Shown here piece after piece: positions 5,770 to 12,476 of a stretch of DNA of 14,406 bases (position 1 is its first letter; every line of letters starts with the position of its first letter). The stretch covers positions 1 to 14,406 of the forward strand of contig QAKK01000002.1 in assembly GCA_003343845.1 (NCBI GenBank), written 5' to 3'. The notes under the pieces were generated by a model that saw nothing but the letters and a program-made list of their open reading frames with translations, was not told where the DNA came from and searched no databases. A program made the translations under genes and the position numbers. This DNA is from Oscillospiraceae bacterium. Its GTDB lineage: Bacteria; Bacillota; Clostridia; Oscillospirales; CAG-272.

Positions 5770-5774
5770 CAAGC

Positions 5775-6611
5775 ATGGCGACACGAGTCAAGCAGGTGGA
5801 GATCACCGCGGGGGACTATATGCGTGTGCATTGGTTCCCGGTGCGGAACTACCATCGCGGCAGACGGACAAAGCAATTCCGTCCGTCCTCGGCGGCACAG
5901 GAAAAATACAATCAAAAGCGACGCGAGCTGCATCTGCGGGATCTGCTGCATGCGAACTTCACCGACCTTGACTTTGCATGCCGCCTCTCCTACGACGGCG
6001 AAAGCCCGGACATTGAGGCGGCGCAGGGCTGCATCCGACGCTTTCTGCGCCGCCTGAAACGCGCGTACAAGCGGGCGGGCGTGGAGCTGAAATACATATA
6101 CTGCACCGAGCGCGGCAAGCACGGCGGCCGTGTGCATCATCACCTTGTTGTCAACGCCTGCCCGGCACTGACCGACAATCCCTATTTCTTCCGCCGCATG
6201 TGGAACAACGGCGGGCTGCCGGGCAAGAGCTATGTCTACGCGGCGCCGCTGGAATTTGCCTGCGGCAAGGACGGCGACTACGAGGACGGCGGTTTGACCG
6301 GGCTGTCGAAGTACATCATCTACGACAAGCAAAAGGAGACGGACAAGCAGTACAGCCGCAGCCGTAACCTGGTCGAGCCGCAGGTGCACGAAAGCATCGG
6401 CGCGATCTCACGCGCGGCGGTAGATCGCATCGTCGAGACGGGCGACCTCACGGAGCTTGCCGCCCGCTACCCGGACTACGATATTTACAAGACGCAGATC
6501 GACAGCTTCGACGCGGCCGACCCGGGCGCGCCGCCGATGTCCGGCACGTTTGTGACGGTCTTTTTGTGCCGCAAAGCCATGACCTATAACATCACGGGAG
6601 GCAGAAGATGA
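5775..6611 (+). CDS. HUH-endonuclease, rolling-circle Rep-like protein, 278 aa
   Basis: The start is fixed by AGGAGG at 5764-5769. The central signature is GGRVHHHLVVN (118-127), where H121-H123 give the metal-binding HUH motif. It is preceded by an LSYDG element (71-75) that I equate with motif 1, a basic helix RRFLRRLKRAYKRAGVELKYIY (88-109) and TERG. A candidate nucleophile is Y180 in SKYIIYDKQ (motif 3, Y-x-x-Y), followed by YSRSRNLVEP, a stretch I know from related Clostridia mobile-element proteins. HUH Reps nick one DNA strand and stay covalently attached through Tyr. The likely role is initiating replication or processing DNA of this element. Domain beyond residue 210 is unrecognised. 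No helicase domain is present. It ends in ATGA overlap with the next gene. Confidence 0.75.
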   Translation: MATRVKQVEITAGDYMRVHWFPVRNYHRGRRTKQFRPSSAAQEKYNQKRRELHLRDLLHANFTDLDFACRLSYDGESPDIEAAQGCIRRFLRRLKRAYKRAGVELKYIYCTERGKHGGRVHHHLVVNACPALTDNPYFFRRMWNNGGLPGKSYVYAAPLEFACGKDGDYEDGGLTGLSKYIIYDKQKETDKQYSRSRNLVEPQVHESIGAISRAAVDRIVETGDLTELAARYPDYDIYKTQIDSFDAADPGAPPMSGTFVTVFLCRKAMTYNITGGRR

Positions 6612-6895
6612 AGACGCAGAAGAAGATGCGCAGCCTGAAGATGGGCTATGCCAAGCAGCAGATGATCTACCGCACCTGCCGCCGCTATGATGCACAGCCG
6701 CCGGCGGTGCAGGAAAAGATCGAACGGCTGTGCTACACGGTGACGCACGGCGATCGGCAGAAATACCGTGCGCTGTTTGCCGTGCTGACGAGCGGCAAGT
6801 CGATCCGCCGCATCGCGCTGGAGCATTATTACTCGGAGCGGCTGCTCTACGATCTGCGCCGTGCGTTTTATGAGGCGTGGAACTGTAAAAAATAA
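6608..6895 (+). CDS. Small HTH-like protein, possible late-gene regulator, 95 aa
   Basis: ATG 6608 overlaps the Rep-like stop (ATGA). GGAG at 6598-6601 can act as ribosome site. The product is 95 residues and very basic. Residues about 58-90 (FAVLTSGKSIRRIALEHYY, SERLLYDLRRAFYEAW) read as a helix-turn-helix similar to sigma region 4-like or ArpU/RinA-like proteins that sit just before terminase genes in many Bacillota phages. In those phages such proteins switch on the late operon. Here the gene is followed by a terminator and then the probable late promoter, so the same role is a fair inference. The homology itself is not proven. Confidence 0.62.
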   Translation: MKTQKKMRSLKMGYAKQQMIYRTCRRYDAQPPAVQEKIERLCYTVTHGDRQKYRALFAVLTSGKSIRRIALEHYYSERLLYDLRRAFYEAWNCKK

Positions 6896-6914
6896 GTTTC
6901 ACATTTTTCCACGA

Positions 6915-6949
6915 AAAAAGCCCGGAAGCCTTGTGTTTACGGGCTTTTT
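6915..6949 (+). terminator. Intrinsic terminator ending Rep/HTH operon
   Basis: AAAAAGCCCG (6915-6924) pairs perfectly with CGGGCTTTTT (6940-6949), with a 15-base loop. The T-rich right arm is also the U-tract. It is symmetrical and could stop transcription in both directions. It separates the Rep/HTH unit from the packaging module. Confidence 0.85.
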
Positions 6950-6987
6950 CGGCGTCCCGAAAGTGTGCGATAACTGAAAGAAATTTG

Positions 6988-6996
6988 TGCTATAGT
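6988..6996 (+). promoter_or_regulatory. Probable extended -10 promoter of packaging operon
   Basis: TGC-TATAGT (TG 6988-6989, -10 box 6991-6996) fits an extended -10 element. At 17 bases upstream (6968-6973) the sequence CGATAA is not a good -35, as expected if an activator or the TG extension compensates. Start of transcription would be near 7003, about 40 bases before the terminase gene. It follows the terminator by 40 bases. Confidence 0.5.
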
Positions 6997-7009
6997 GGAT
7001 ATAGACGAG

Positions 7010-7025
7010 GTGACAGAGCGGTCAC
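7010..7025 (+). promoter_or_regulatory. Inverted repeat GTGAC-N6-GTCAC, candidate operator
   Basis: A perfect 5-bp inverted repeat with a 6-base spacer lies just downstream of the candidate -10 and its expected start site. Size and place fit a dimeric repressor or regulator site, or a small mRNA 5' hairpin. No regulator is assigned. Confidence 0.4.
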
Positions 7026-7043
7026 GGGAGAGGGGCGGGAAAA

Positions 7044-7547
7044 TTGAAAGAAAGGAAATTCCGAAGCGCTGCAGAGTTTGCTGCGCTGTGCGATGACTAT
7101 TTTAAGTCTATCAGCGCGGTGGTGCCGGTCGAGCGCGAAGAATGGGAAAAGGGCGCGGACGGAAAGTGGATCAAGCGCACGGTCCCGGTCACGGCGCGAA
7201 GCGGATGCCCGATGACCAAGCTCGAATGGTTCACGCCGCCGACTGTTGGCGGGCTGTGTGCGCATCTCGGAATTTCCCGCCATACATTCTCCGCGCTTGC
7301 AAAAAGCGCGAGGTTTGCCGATGCTGCGGCAGCCGCACGCGCTGTCATCACGACCTACCTCGAGGAGCGCATCAGCGATCCGGAGGCACGGAACATCAAG
7401 GGGGTGCAGCTCTCGCTGGAGACCCTGACGGCGGCGGCGCAGAAGGACGAGGCGGCGCAGGCCGTTCCGATGACCAACGCGGAGCGCGCCGAGCTGCTGC
7501 GCGAAATGATCGAAAATGGCTTTATCGACGCGGACAGCGGCACTTGA
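7044..7547 (+). CDS. terS: Terminase small subunit, 167 aa
   Basis: The frame starts at TTG 7044; no in-frame ATG occurs before 7212, which would remove the N-terminal helix. A purine-rich GGGAGAGGGG at 7026-7035 is the best ribosome site. TerS recognises the phage packaging site as an oligomer and hands DNA to TerL. Residues 6-27 form a helix (FRSAAEFAALCDDYFKSI), 66-90 an HTH (TVGGLCAHLGISRHTFSAL), and 93-112 a helix with AITTYLEERI-like character. VQLSLETLT (121-129) fits the I-F-x-L-K-N oligomerisation segment. The C-terminal tail, rich in Glu and Ala, would contact TerL. Call rests on this layout and the TerL gene overlapping its end by 32 bases. First gene of the late operon. Confidence 0.8.
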   Translation: MKERKFRSAAEFAALCDDYFKSISAVVPVEREEWEKGADGKWIKRTVPVTARSGCPMTKLEWFTPPTVGGLCAHLGISRHTFSALAKSARFADAAAAARAVITTYLEERISDPEARNIKGVQLSLETLTAAAQKDEAAQAVPMTNAERAELLREMIENGFIDADSGT

Positions 7548-9003
7548 CGACGCGCTTGTCTGGTACAAGTCCCTGCGCGACACCTCCAACACGGCGTTTC
7601 TGTCGCTATACAACGACCGACACCGCTATCTTGTGCTCAAGGGCGGCGCGGGCAGCGGCAAAAGCAACTTTGCGGCGCATAAGGTCCTGGATCGCTGCGT
7701 GCGCGAGGGCGGACACCGCTTTCTCTGTTGCCGCAAGGTCAAAGAGGACATCCGCAAGAGCATTTTCGAGCAGCTGCTCGCGCTGGCGGCGCAATACTAT
7801 CCGGGCATGCCGATCGAGGCGAACCGCACGAACTTTGACATTCGCTTCCCCTCCGGCAGCGTGATCTACTGCGTGGGGCTGAACGATGTTTCGCGCCTGA
7901 AATCCATCTACGAGATCACGGACATCTGGATCGAGGAAGCAACCGAAATCAGCGAGAGCGACTTCGGACAGCTGGACATCCGTATGCGCGGCAAGTCGCC
8001 GCACTACCGGCAGATGATCCTGACCTTTAACCCGGTTTCGGTCACGCACTGGCTGAAAAAGCGATTCTTCGATGCGCCGGATGCGCGCTGCCGCGTACAC
8101 GAGAGCAACTATAAGGACAACCGCTATCTGGACGCCGAGGACATCCTGACGCTGGAACAATTCAGGGAAACAGACCCGTATTATTATGATGTTTACTGCC
8201 TCGGGCACTGGGGCTCGACCTACAGGAGCATCTTCCCGACCGACAAGGTGATTGCCAGACAGGACGCTGCGCCGAAGCCGCTGCGCATCGGTCTCTTCGA
8301 GGGCGGCAGATTCTGCTGTGCGGCAGACGGTTTTATCAAAATCTATGCAGAGCCGCGCGCGGGACGCCCGTATGTTTGCGGCGCGGACACGGCCGGAGAG
8401 GGCAGCGACTTCTTCGCGGCGCACGTCATCGACAATGTGACGGGCGAGCAGGTTGCCGTGCTGCACGGACGGATGGACGAGACGGCGTTCCCCGGACAGC
8501 TTGCCGCGCTCGGCCGCATGTACAATGACGCGCTGCTTGCCGTGGAGTGCAACTTCTCGACCTACACAGTCCACGAACTGGATCGCATCGGCTACAGGCA
8601 TCAGTACATCCGCGAGAGCTTTGACAGCTACAGCGGCAGCTACAAAAAAGCCTACGGATTTGTGACGACAAAAATAACGCGCCCGGTGATCCTCGGCGAT
8701 CTCTTGCGCATTTTCTCGGAGAATCCGACGCTTGTGAACGACACCGACACGCTGGAGGAGTTTTTGACCTTTATCCGCAACGACAAGCTGCGCCCGGAGG
8801 CGGCAGTTGGCGCGCACGACGACCTGGTGCTGTCGCTGGCGATCGCCTACCACGCGCGGGAGCAGCAATCGCGCGAGGACGAGACCGCGCTTGTCGAGTG
8901 GACGCACTCCATGTGGGAGGACTACCGCGCGGCACGGAGCGACATCAAGGCGGAGCTGATACAAAAATGGGGCAAACCGAAGCCCGAAAGGAAACGCAGA
9001 TGA
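7516..9003 (+). CDS. terL: Terminase large subunit, 495 aa
   Basis: TerL is the ATPase and nuclease that pumps DNA into the procapsid and cuts it. Walker A is GGAGSGKS (43-50), Walker B DIWIEEA (136-142, catalytic E140/E141), and the coupling motif is LTFNPVS (169-175). The typical linker G-H-W-G-S (230-234) leads to the RNase H-like nuclease: D291 in CGADTAGEGSD, E344 in AVECNFSTY, and D435/D436 in GAHDDLVLSLA. All key residues are present and length is usual for PBSX/Terminase_3-type proteins, so it looks functional. ATG 7516 overlaps TerS by 32 bases; the ribosome site is weak and coupling likely. The TGA overlaps the portal ATG. Confidence 0.93.
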   Translation: MALSTRTAALDDALVWYKSLRDTSNTAFLSLYNDRHRYLVLKGGAGSGKSNFAAHKVLDRCVREGGHRFLCCRKVKEDIRKSIFEQLLALAAQYYPGMPIEANRTNFDIRFPSGSVIYCVGLNDVSRLKSIYEITDIWIEEATEISESDFGQLDIRMRGKSPHYRQMILTFNPVSVTHWLKKRFFDAPDARCRVHESNYKDNRYLDAEDILTLEQFRETDPYYYDVYCLGHWGSTYRSIFPTDKVIARQDAAPKPLRIGLFEGGRFCCAADGFIKIYAEPRAGRPYVCGADTAGEGSDFFAAHVIDNVTGEQVAVLHGRMDETAFPGQLAALGRMYNDALLAVECNFSTYTVHELDRIGYRHQYIRESFDSYSGSYKKAYGFVTTKITRPVILGDLLRIFSENPTLVNDTDTLEEFLTFIRNDKLRPEAAVGAHDDLVLSLAIAYHAREQQSREDETALVEWTHSMWEDYRAARSDIKAELIQKWGKPKPERKRR

Positions 9004-10913
9004 ACGAAGAAAGACTGCATCACTGGCAAAACGTATTTTCCCGCGACAAGGCGGCACAGAGCGAGGAACGCGAGCTGTTTGTACACCGCGAAGCGCTCTA
9101 CCGCGGCCTGCGCGATGTGACAGTCGTCTCGGATGCGGCTGACGCCGCCGACGAGACGCCGCATATCTACAACATCATCGCCGAACTGATCGAGAGCCAG
9201 GTGGATGCATCTATCTACCCGGTGAAGGTGACGGCGACAAAGCGCGGAAACGAGGCAAAGGCACGCAAAATCGAGCATCGTATCAACGACATCGTTACGC
9301 GGCTGGCGACGCCCGAGATGATCGACCTTGCCGAGCGCGGCGTGCCCTTGCAGGGCGGCTGCTACTGGCAGCCGGAATGGGATAATTCGGCGCAGTCGCA
9401 TTACGCGCACGGCGGCGTGGTGCTGTCCTATCGCCATGTGCAAAACGTGATCCCGCAGGCGGGTGCGAACGACATTGACGAGATGGATCACATCTTCCTG
9501 GAGCTTGGGCAGACGAAAGAAACAGTCAGACGCATGTACGGCGCGGACGTCTCGGAGGAAGCCGAGGACGAACCCGCCGCACGCAGCGCCTTCGGCGAAA
9601 GCGAACCTGCCGAGGATTTTGTCACGGTGCGCATCTGCTATTACAGGAACGCGGACGGCGGCATCGGCAAGTTTGTATGGTGCGGTGACCGCGTTCTGTA
9701 CGATGTGGAGGACTTTGAGGCGCGGCATCTGCGCGTATGCGCGGACTGCGGCGCGCCGGAACCGCCGGACGGCGAGGGAGAAAACCGGGAAGCCGCTGCG
9801 GAGAATCCGCTTTTCGCCCTGTTTTCGGGCAGAAAGAAAGCAAAAGGCAAGATCTGCCCCGCGTGCGGCGGGAACAGGTGGCGCGATGAAGTGGCGGAGG
9901 AAGAGACGCTGCTTTACGACATCGCGCTTCCGGACGGCAGCATGATTCCGGCCCGCCATGCAGACGGCACGCCCGAAAAGATTCCCTACTACAAGCCGCG
10001 GATGCTGCCGATCGTGCTGCAAAAGTCGATTTCCGCGCCGAATCAGCTGCTCGGTGTGTCCGACGCGGATCTGATTGAGGACCAGCAGACAAGCATCAAT
10101 CTGTGCGAACGCGAAATTCTCAAGCGCTTACAGAAATTCGGTGCGTTGCTCTCCCTGCCGGACGAGGCGGAGATCGAGGCGGACGGCGGCCTGAACGTTG
10201 TGCGCCTTGAAAACCCGGCGAAGGCGGATATGGTGCGCATGCAGGACTTGCAGCTAAACATCTCGCAGCATCTGACCATGAAAAACGCGATCTATGAAGA
10301 AGCGAAGAACCTGGTCGGCATCACGGACAGCTATCTCGGGCGCTATGATTCCTCCGCGAAAAGCGGCATTGCCAAGCAGACCTCGGCGGCGCAGGCTGCC
10401 GGGCGGCTTGCATCCAAGCGCATGATGAAGGCGGCCGCATGGGCGCGCATCTATGAGCTGATTTTCAAATACCTGCTTGCCTATGACGACGACGAGCACG
10501 ATGTGCTCTACCGCGACGACGAGGGCAACGAGCAGTACGAGACATGGAGCCGCTACGAGTTTCTGACGCGGGACGCGGACGGCGCATGGTGCTGGGATGA
10601 CGACTATCTCTTTGCATGCGACAGCTCGCTCAGCCTGATGAGCGACCGGGCGGATCTGTGGCAGCAGGTGCTTGCCGACTATCAGTCCGGCGCATACGGC
10701 AATCCGAGCGACCCCGCCGCGCTGATCCATCTTTGGAAGATGCGTGAAGAACTGCACTACCCGCTCGCGGGGCAGACACGCCGCTATCTTGAGGCAAAGC
10801 AACGCAAAGCAGAAGAAGCCGCCGCAGCGCAGGCGCGTGCGGCAGCGGTCGGCATGATGCCGGAGGTGGACAATGCATCAGTCGTGGGCGGCGATGGCAG
10901 CCCCGTGATCTGA
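9000..10913 (+). CDS. Portal protein with embedded zinc ribbon, 637 aa
   Basis: The start is ATG 9000 (ATGA with the TerL stop) with AAAGGA at 8989-8994; an in-frame ATG at 8898 lies inside terL and is not preferred. Portals form the dodecameric ring at the capsid vertex and act with TerL. Features are REALYRGLRDV (30-40), ETPHIYNIIAELIESQVDASIYPVKV (52-77), VPLQGGCYWQPEWDN (115-129) and NQLLGVSDADLIEDQQTSIN (348-367). ITDSYLGRYDSSAKSGIAKQTSAAQAAGR (441-469) and RYEFL/FACDSS follow. These match a portal family I know from Clostridia prophages. Residues 247-289 insert C-x2-C ... C-x2-C, a zinc ribbon. The C-terminus is Ala/Gln-rich. The end has two stops, TGA-TAG. Position after TerL supports the call. 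Confidence 0.85.
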   Translation: MNEERLHHWQNVFSRDKAAQSEERELFVHREALYRGLRDVTVVSDAADAADETPHIYNIIAELIESQVDASIYPVKVTATKRGNEAKARKIEHRINDIVTRLATPEMIDLAERGVPLQGGCYWQPEWDNSAQSHYAHGGVVLSYRHVQNVIPQAGANDIDEMDHIFLELGQTKETVRRMYGADVSEEAEDEPAARSAFGESEPAEDFVTVRICYYRNADGGIGKFVWCGDRVLYDVEDFEARHLRVCADCGAPEPPDGEGENREAAAENPLFALFSGRKKAKGKICPACGGNRWRDEVAEEETLLYDIALPDGSMIPARHADGTPEKIPYYKPRMLPIVLQKSISAPNQLLGVSDADLIEDQQTSINLCEREILKRLQKFGALLSLPDEAEIEADGGLNVVRLENPAKADMVRMQDLQLNISQHLTMKNAIYEEAKNLVGITDSYLGRYDSSAKSGIAKQTSAAQAAGRLASKRMMKAAAWARIYELIFKYLLAYDDDEHDVLYRDDEGNEQYETWSRYEFLTRDADGAWCWDDDYLFACDSSLSLMSDRADLWQQVLADYQSGAYGNPSDPAALIHLWKMREELHYPLAGQTRRYLEAKQRKAEEAAAAQARAAAVGMMPEVDNASVVGGDGSPVI

Positions 10914-10943
10914 TAGAAAATCGAATAGAAAGGAGAATACAGC

Positions 10944-11102
10944 ATGAGCAACACGAAGAAGCCCACGTATGCGGGCAGAATCGAAAACGGCGGCGCACAG
11001 GTGGTGAAAGCGCCTTTTGCGAATGACCGCAAGCCGCAGAGCAAGGTCATCCGCGGCACAGACCTCCGCACCGGCGGAAATTCCGGCAAGAAAAACAAGT
11101 AA
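10944..11102 (+). CDS. Small basic phage protein, 52 aa
   Basis: ATG 10944 follows AAAGGAGA at 10929-10936; the stop is TAA 11100-11102. The 52 residues begin MSNTKKPTYAGRI and end RTGGNSGKKNK. There are about 13 Lys/Arg, few hydrophobics, and no fixed fold apparent. I have seen similar short proteins (Y-x-G-R-I near the start, R-G-x-D-L-R near the end) between portal and scaffold in related Clostridia phages, without a known role. A head-assembly or DNA-binding role is possible. It is followed 17 bases later by the scaffold-like gene with its own AAGGAGA site. Confidence 0.65.
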   Translation: MSNTKKPTYAGRIENGGAQVVKAPFANDRKPQSKVIRGTDLRTGGNSGKKNK

Positions 11103-11119
11103 GGAGAAGCAGAAGCAGA

Positions 11120-12055
11120 ATGCCTATTTTTAACGCAAACGGCGAAGAAATCAAAGTGACGGCTCCCGCGGGAGCAGGCGAAAACGCGCAGGAGGTCGCC
11201 GAACCTGCCGAAGACAGCACGCATGATACGGAACATTCTTCGGTCGCCGAGAAATCGCCGGACGAGGACACGACGGCGGATGACACATCCGCAGGCGAAA
11301 ACGCGCAGGAGGTCGCCGCCCCTGCCGCAAGTGACGATGCCGAAAGTGGGCAGATGCCGGACACGGCGGCACAGAGCCGCGCGGAGAGGGGCAAGCAGGC
11401 CGCCGCGCACCGTGCCCGCGAGATGGACACGGCAAAAACGGATGCGCAGCGCGAAATGCTTGCCGCACTTGACCTGACCGACCCCGCAACCGGCAAAAAA
11501 GTGACGACACCGGAGGAATTCCGCGCCTATATCACGCACCGGGACGCGGGCCGCACGGATGAGCAGTTGCGGTGCGCCGGTGTTGACCCGGACACGATCC
11601 GCGAAGCGATCGCCGGAGACCCGATGGTGAAAGCCACCGAGGACGCCATCGCGGCGGCGAAAAATGCCGAGGCAGAAGCCAACCGCCGCGCGGAAAGTCT
11701 GTCGCTGGATGCGGCGATCGCCGAGATTACAAGGCTGAACCCGGAGGTCAAGACCTTCGATGACCTCTTCGCACTGCCAGAATACGGCGACATCAAGAAG
11801 CTGGTCGGTGCAGGATATTCCTTCGGCCGCGCATACGAGATGGCAACGGTTGACCGCGCACGGCAGGGGGTAAAGCAGGCGGCTTACAATGCGGTTGCGT
11901 CCAAGGCGCACATGACAAAGACGTCCGGCTCTGTCGGTGATGCCTACACCATCAGCGACAGGCAGCTCGAAAACTACAGGCAGCTGCACCCGAACGCTAC
12001 ACGCGCGGAGGCGGTTGCCGCATTCAAAAAATATCAACCGAAGAAAGGAAAGTAA
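11120..12055 (+). CDS. Scaffold-like head assembly protein, 311 aa
   Basis: The start is ATG 11120, with AAGGAGA at 11101-11107. Scaffolds shape the procapsid and leave before packaging. The N-terminal 90 residues are low-complexity, acidic and Ala/Glu/Asp-rich, with two copies of AGENAQEVA (about 19-27 and 58-66). A basic helical region follows (QSRAERGKQAAAHRAREMD), then a mixed region EFRAYITHRDAG, and a helical tract EDAIAAAKNAEAEANRRAESL (174-194). The C-terminus is basic (AAFKKYQPKKGK), the usual coat-contact end. No protease motif is seen. Place between portal and coat agrees. A minor capsid role is the alternative. Confidence 0.72.
   Translation: MPIFNANGEEIKVTAPAGAGENAQEVAEPAEDSTHDTEHSSVAEKSPDEDTTADDTSAGENAQEVAAPAASDDAESGQMPDTAAQSRAERGKQAAAHRAREMDTAKTDAQREMLAALDLTDPATGKKVTTPEEFRAYITHRDAGRTDEQLRCAGVDPDTIREAIAGDPMVKATEDAIAAAKNAEAEANRRAESLSLDAAIAEITRLNPEVKTFDDLFALPEYGDIKKLVGAGYSFGRAYEMATVDRARQGVKQAAYNAVASKAHMTKTSGSVGDAYTISDRQLENYRQLHPNATRAEAVAAFKKYQPKKGK
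11174..11318 (+). repeat. 28-nt direct repeat inside the scaffold-like gene
   Basis: Two exact 28-nt copies, 11174-11201 and 11291-11318, are 117 bases apart (39 codons, in frame). They encode AGENAQEVA. Exact identity at synonymous positions points to a recent duplication in the low-complexity N-terminal part. Confidence 0.85.
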
Positions 12056-12056
12056 C

Positions 12057-12455
12057 ATGTACATTTTTCAGAAGGCGCACCGTGCGCTGACCTATCTGCC
12101 GCTCCTCGCGAGCAAGGCGGTCAAGGTCGGCACGGCGCTCAAAATGAGCGCGAGCGGCGGTCTCGACCTTTGTGGTGAGACCGACAAGCCGCGCTATATC
12201 AGCAACATCGAAACGACCGGCGACGGCAGTCTGATCCCGGTCAGCGAGATTACGGAGGACACGGTGCTGATCGCGCCGCTGGGCGCTGCCGCATCGACCA
12301 TCGGCATCGGCAAAAAGTTCAAGCTGCATACGGATGCGGCATCCGTCGGCGCCGCTGCGGGCGGCTGTCTGGAGGTCGCATCGTTTGACGGCAAGGCGGT
12401 CGGCGATCTCGTCATCTTCCGCGTGGTGGATGCAGATCCTACGACCTCATCGTAA
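12057..12455 (+). CDS. Decoration-like head protein, 132 aa
   Basis: The start is ATG 12057, with AAAGGAAA at 12044-12051; an in-frame ATG at 11937 lies within the scaffold-like gene. The product is 132 residues: TYLPLLASKAVKVGTALKMSASGGLDLCGETDKPRYIS-type opening, an IPVSEITEDTVLIAPL strand pair (60-75), and GKAVGDLVIFRVVD near the end. This beta-rich, Gly/Ala-rich layout and position just before the coat gene match small proteins that stabilise phage heads. No Cys pair or signal peptide. The family call is by pattern and context; other head-vertex roles cannot be excluded. Confidence 0.62.
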   Translation: MYIFQKAHRALTYLPLLASKAVKVGTALKMSASGGLDLCGETDKPRYISNIETTGDGSLIPVSEITEDTVLIAPLGAAASTIGIGKKFKLHTDAASVGAAAGGCLEVASFDGKAVGDLVIFRVVDADPTTSS

Positions 12456-12476
12456 TTTGAAGGGAGTGAACAAAAC

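Larger units (their letters stand above)
5409..5774. other. Gene-free, hairpin-rich region upstream of Rep-like gene
   Basis: This 366-base stretch has no supported gene. It contains seven inverted repeats: 5415-5429, 5494-5513, 5572-5598, 5614-5648, 5661-5676, 5688-5725 and 5727-5746. It also holds an AT-rich patch at about 5519-5558, unlike the GC-rich surroundings. One frame is open from 5616 into the Rep-like gene, but its codons (FLFLSLKKIYPG) fall across hairpins and it has no ribosome site. Possible roles are a replication origin for the Rep-like protein, a structured 5' leader that controls its translation, or a transcription stop between operons. These are inferences from structure and position. 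Confidence 0.6.

Noticed and set aside
5616..5774. N-terminal extension of the Rep-like protein by 53 residues
   Set aside because: It would translate through four hairpins, has no ribosome site, and a strong AGGAGG fixes ATG 5775.
7606..9057. Minus-strand open frame (483 codons) opposite terL
   Set aside because: TerL on the + strand carries all motifs. The antisense product has no recognisable domain and no ribosome site.
9463..9945. + strand open frame of 160 codons inside the portal gene
   Set aside because: Arg/Ala/Thr-rich shadow of the portal frame without a ribosome site.
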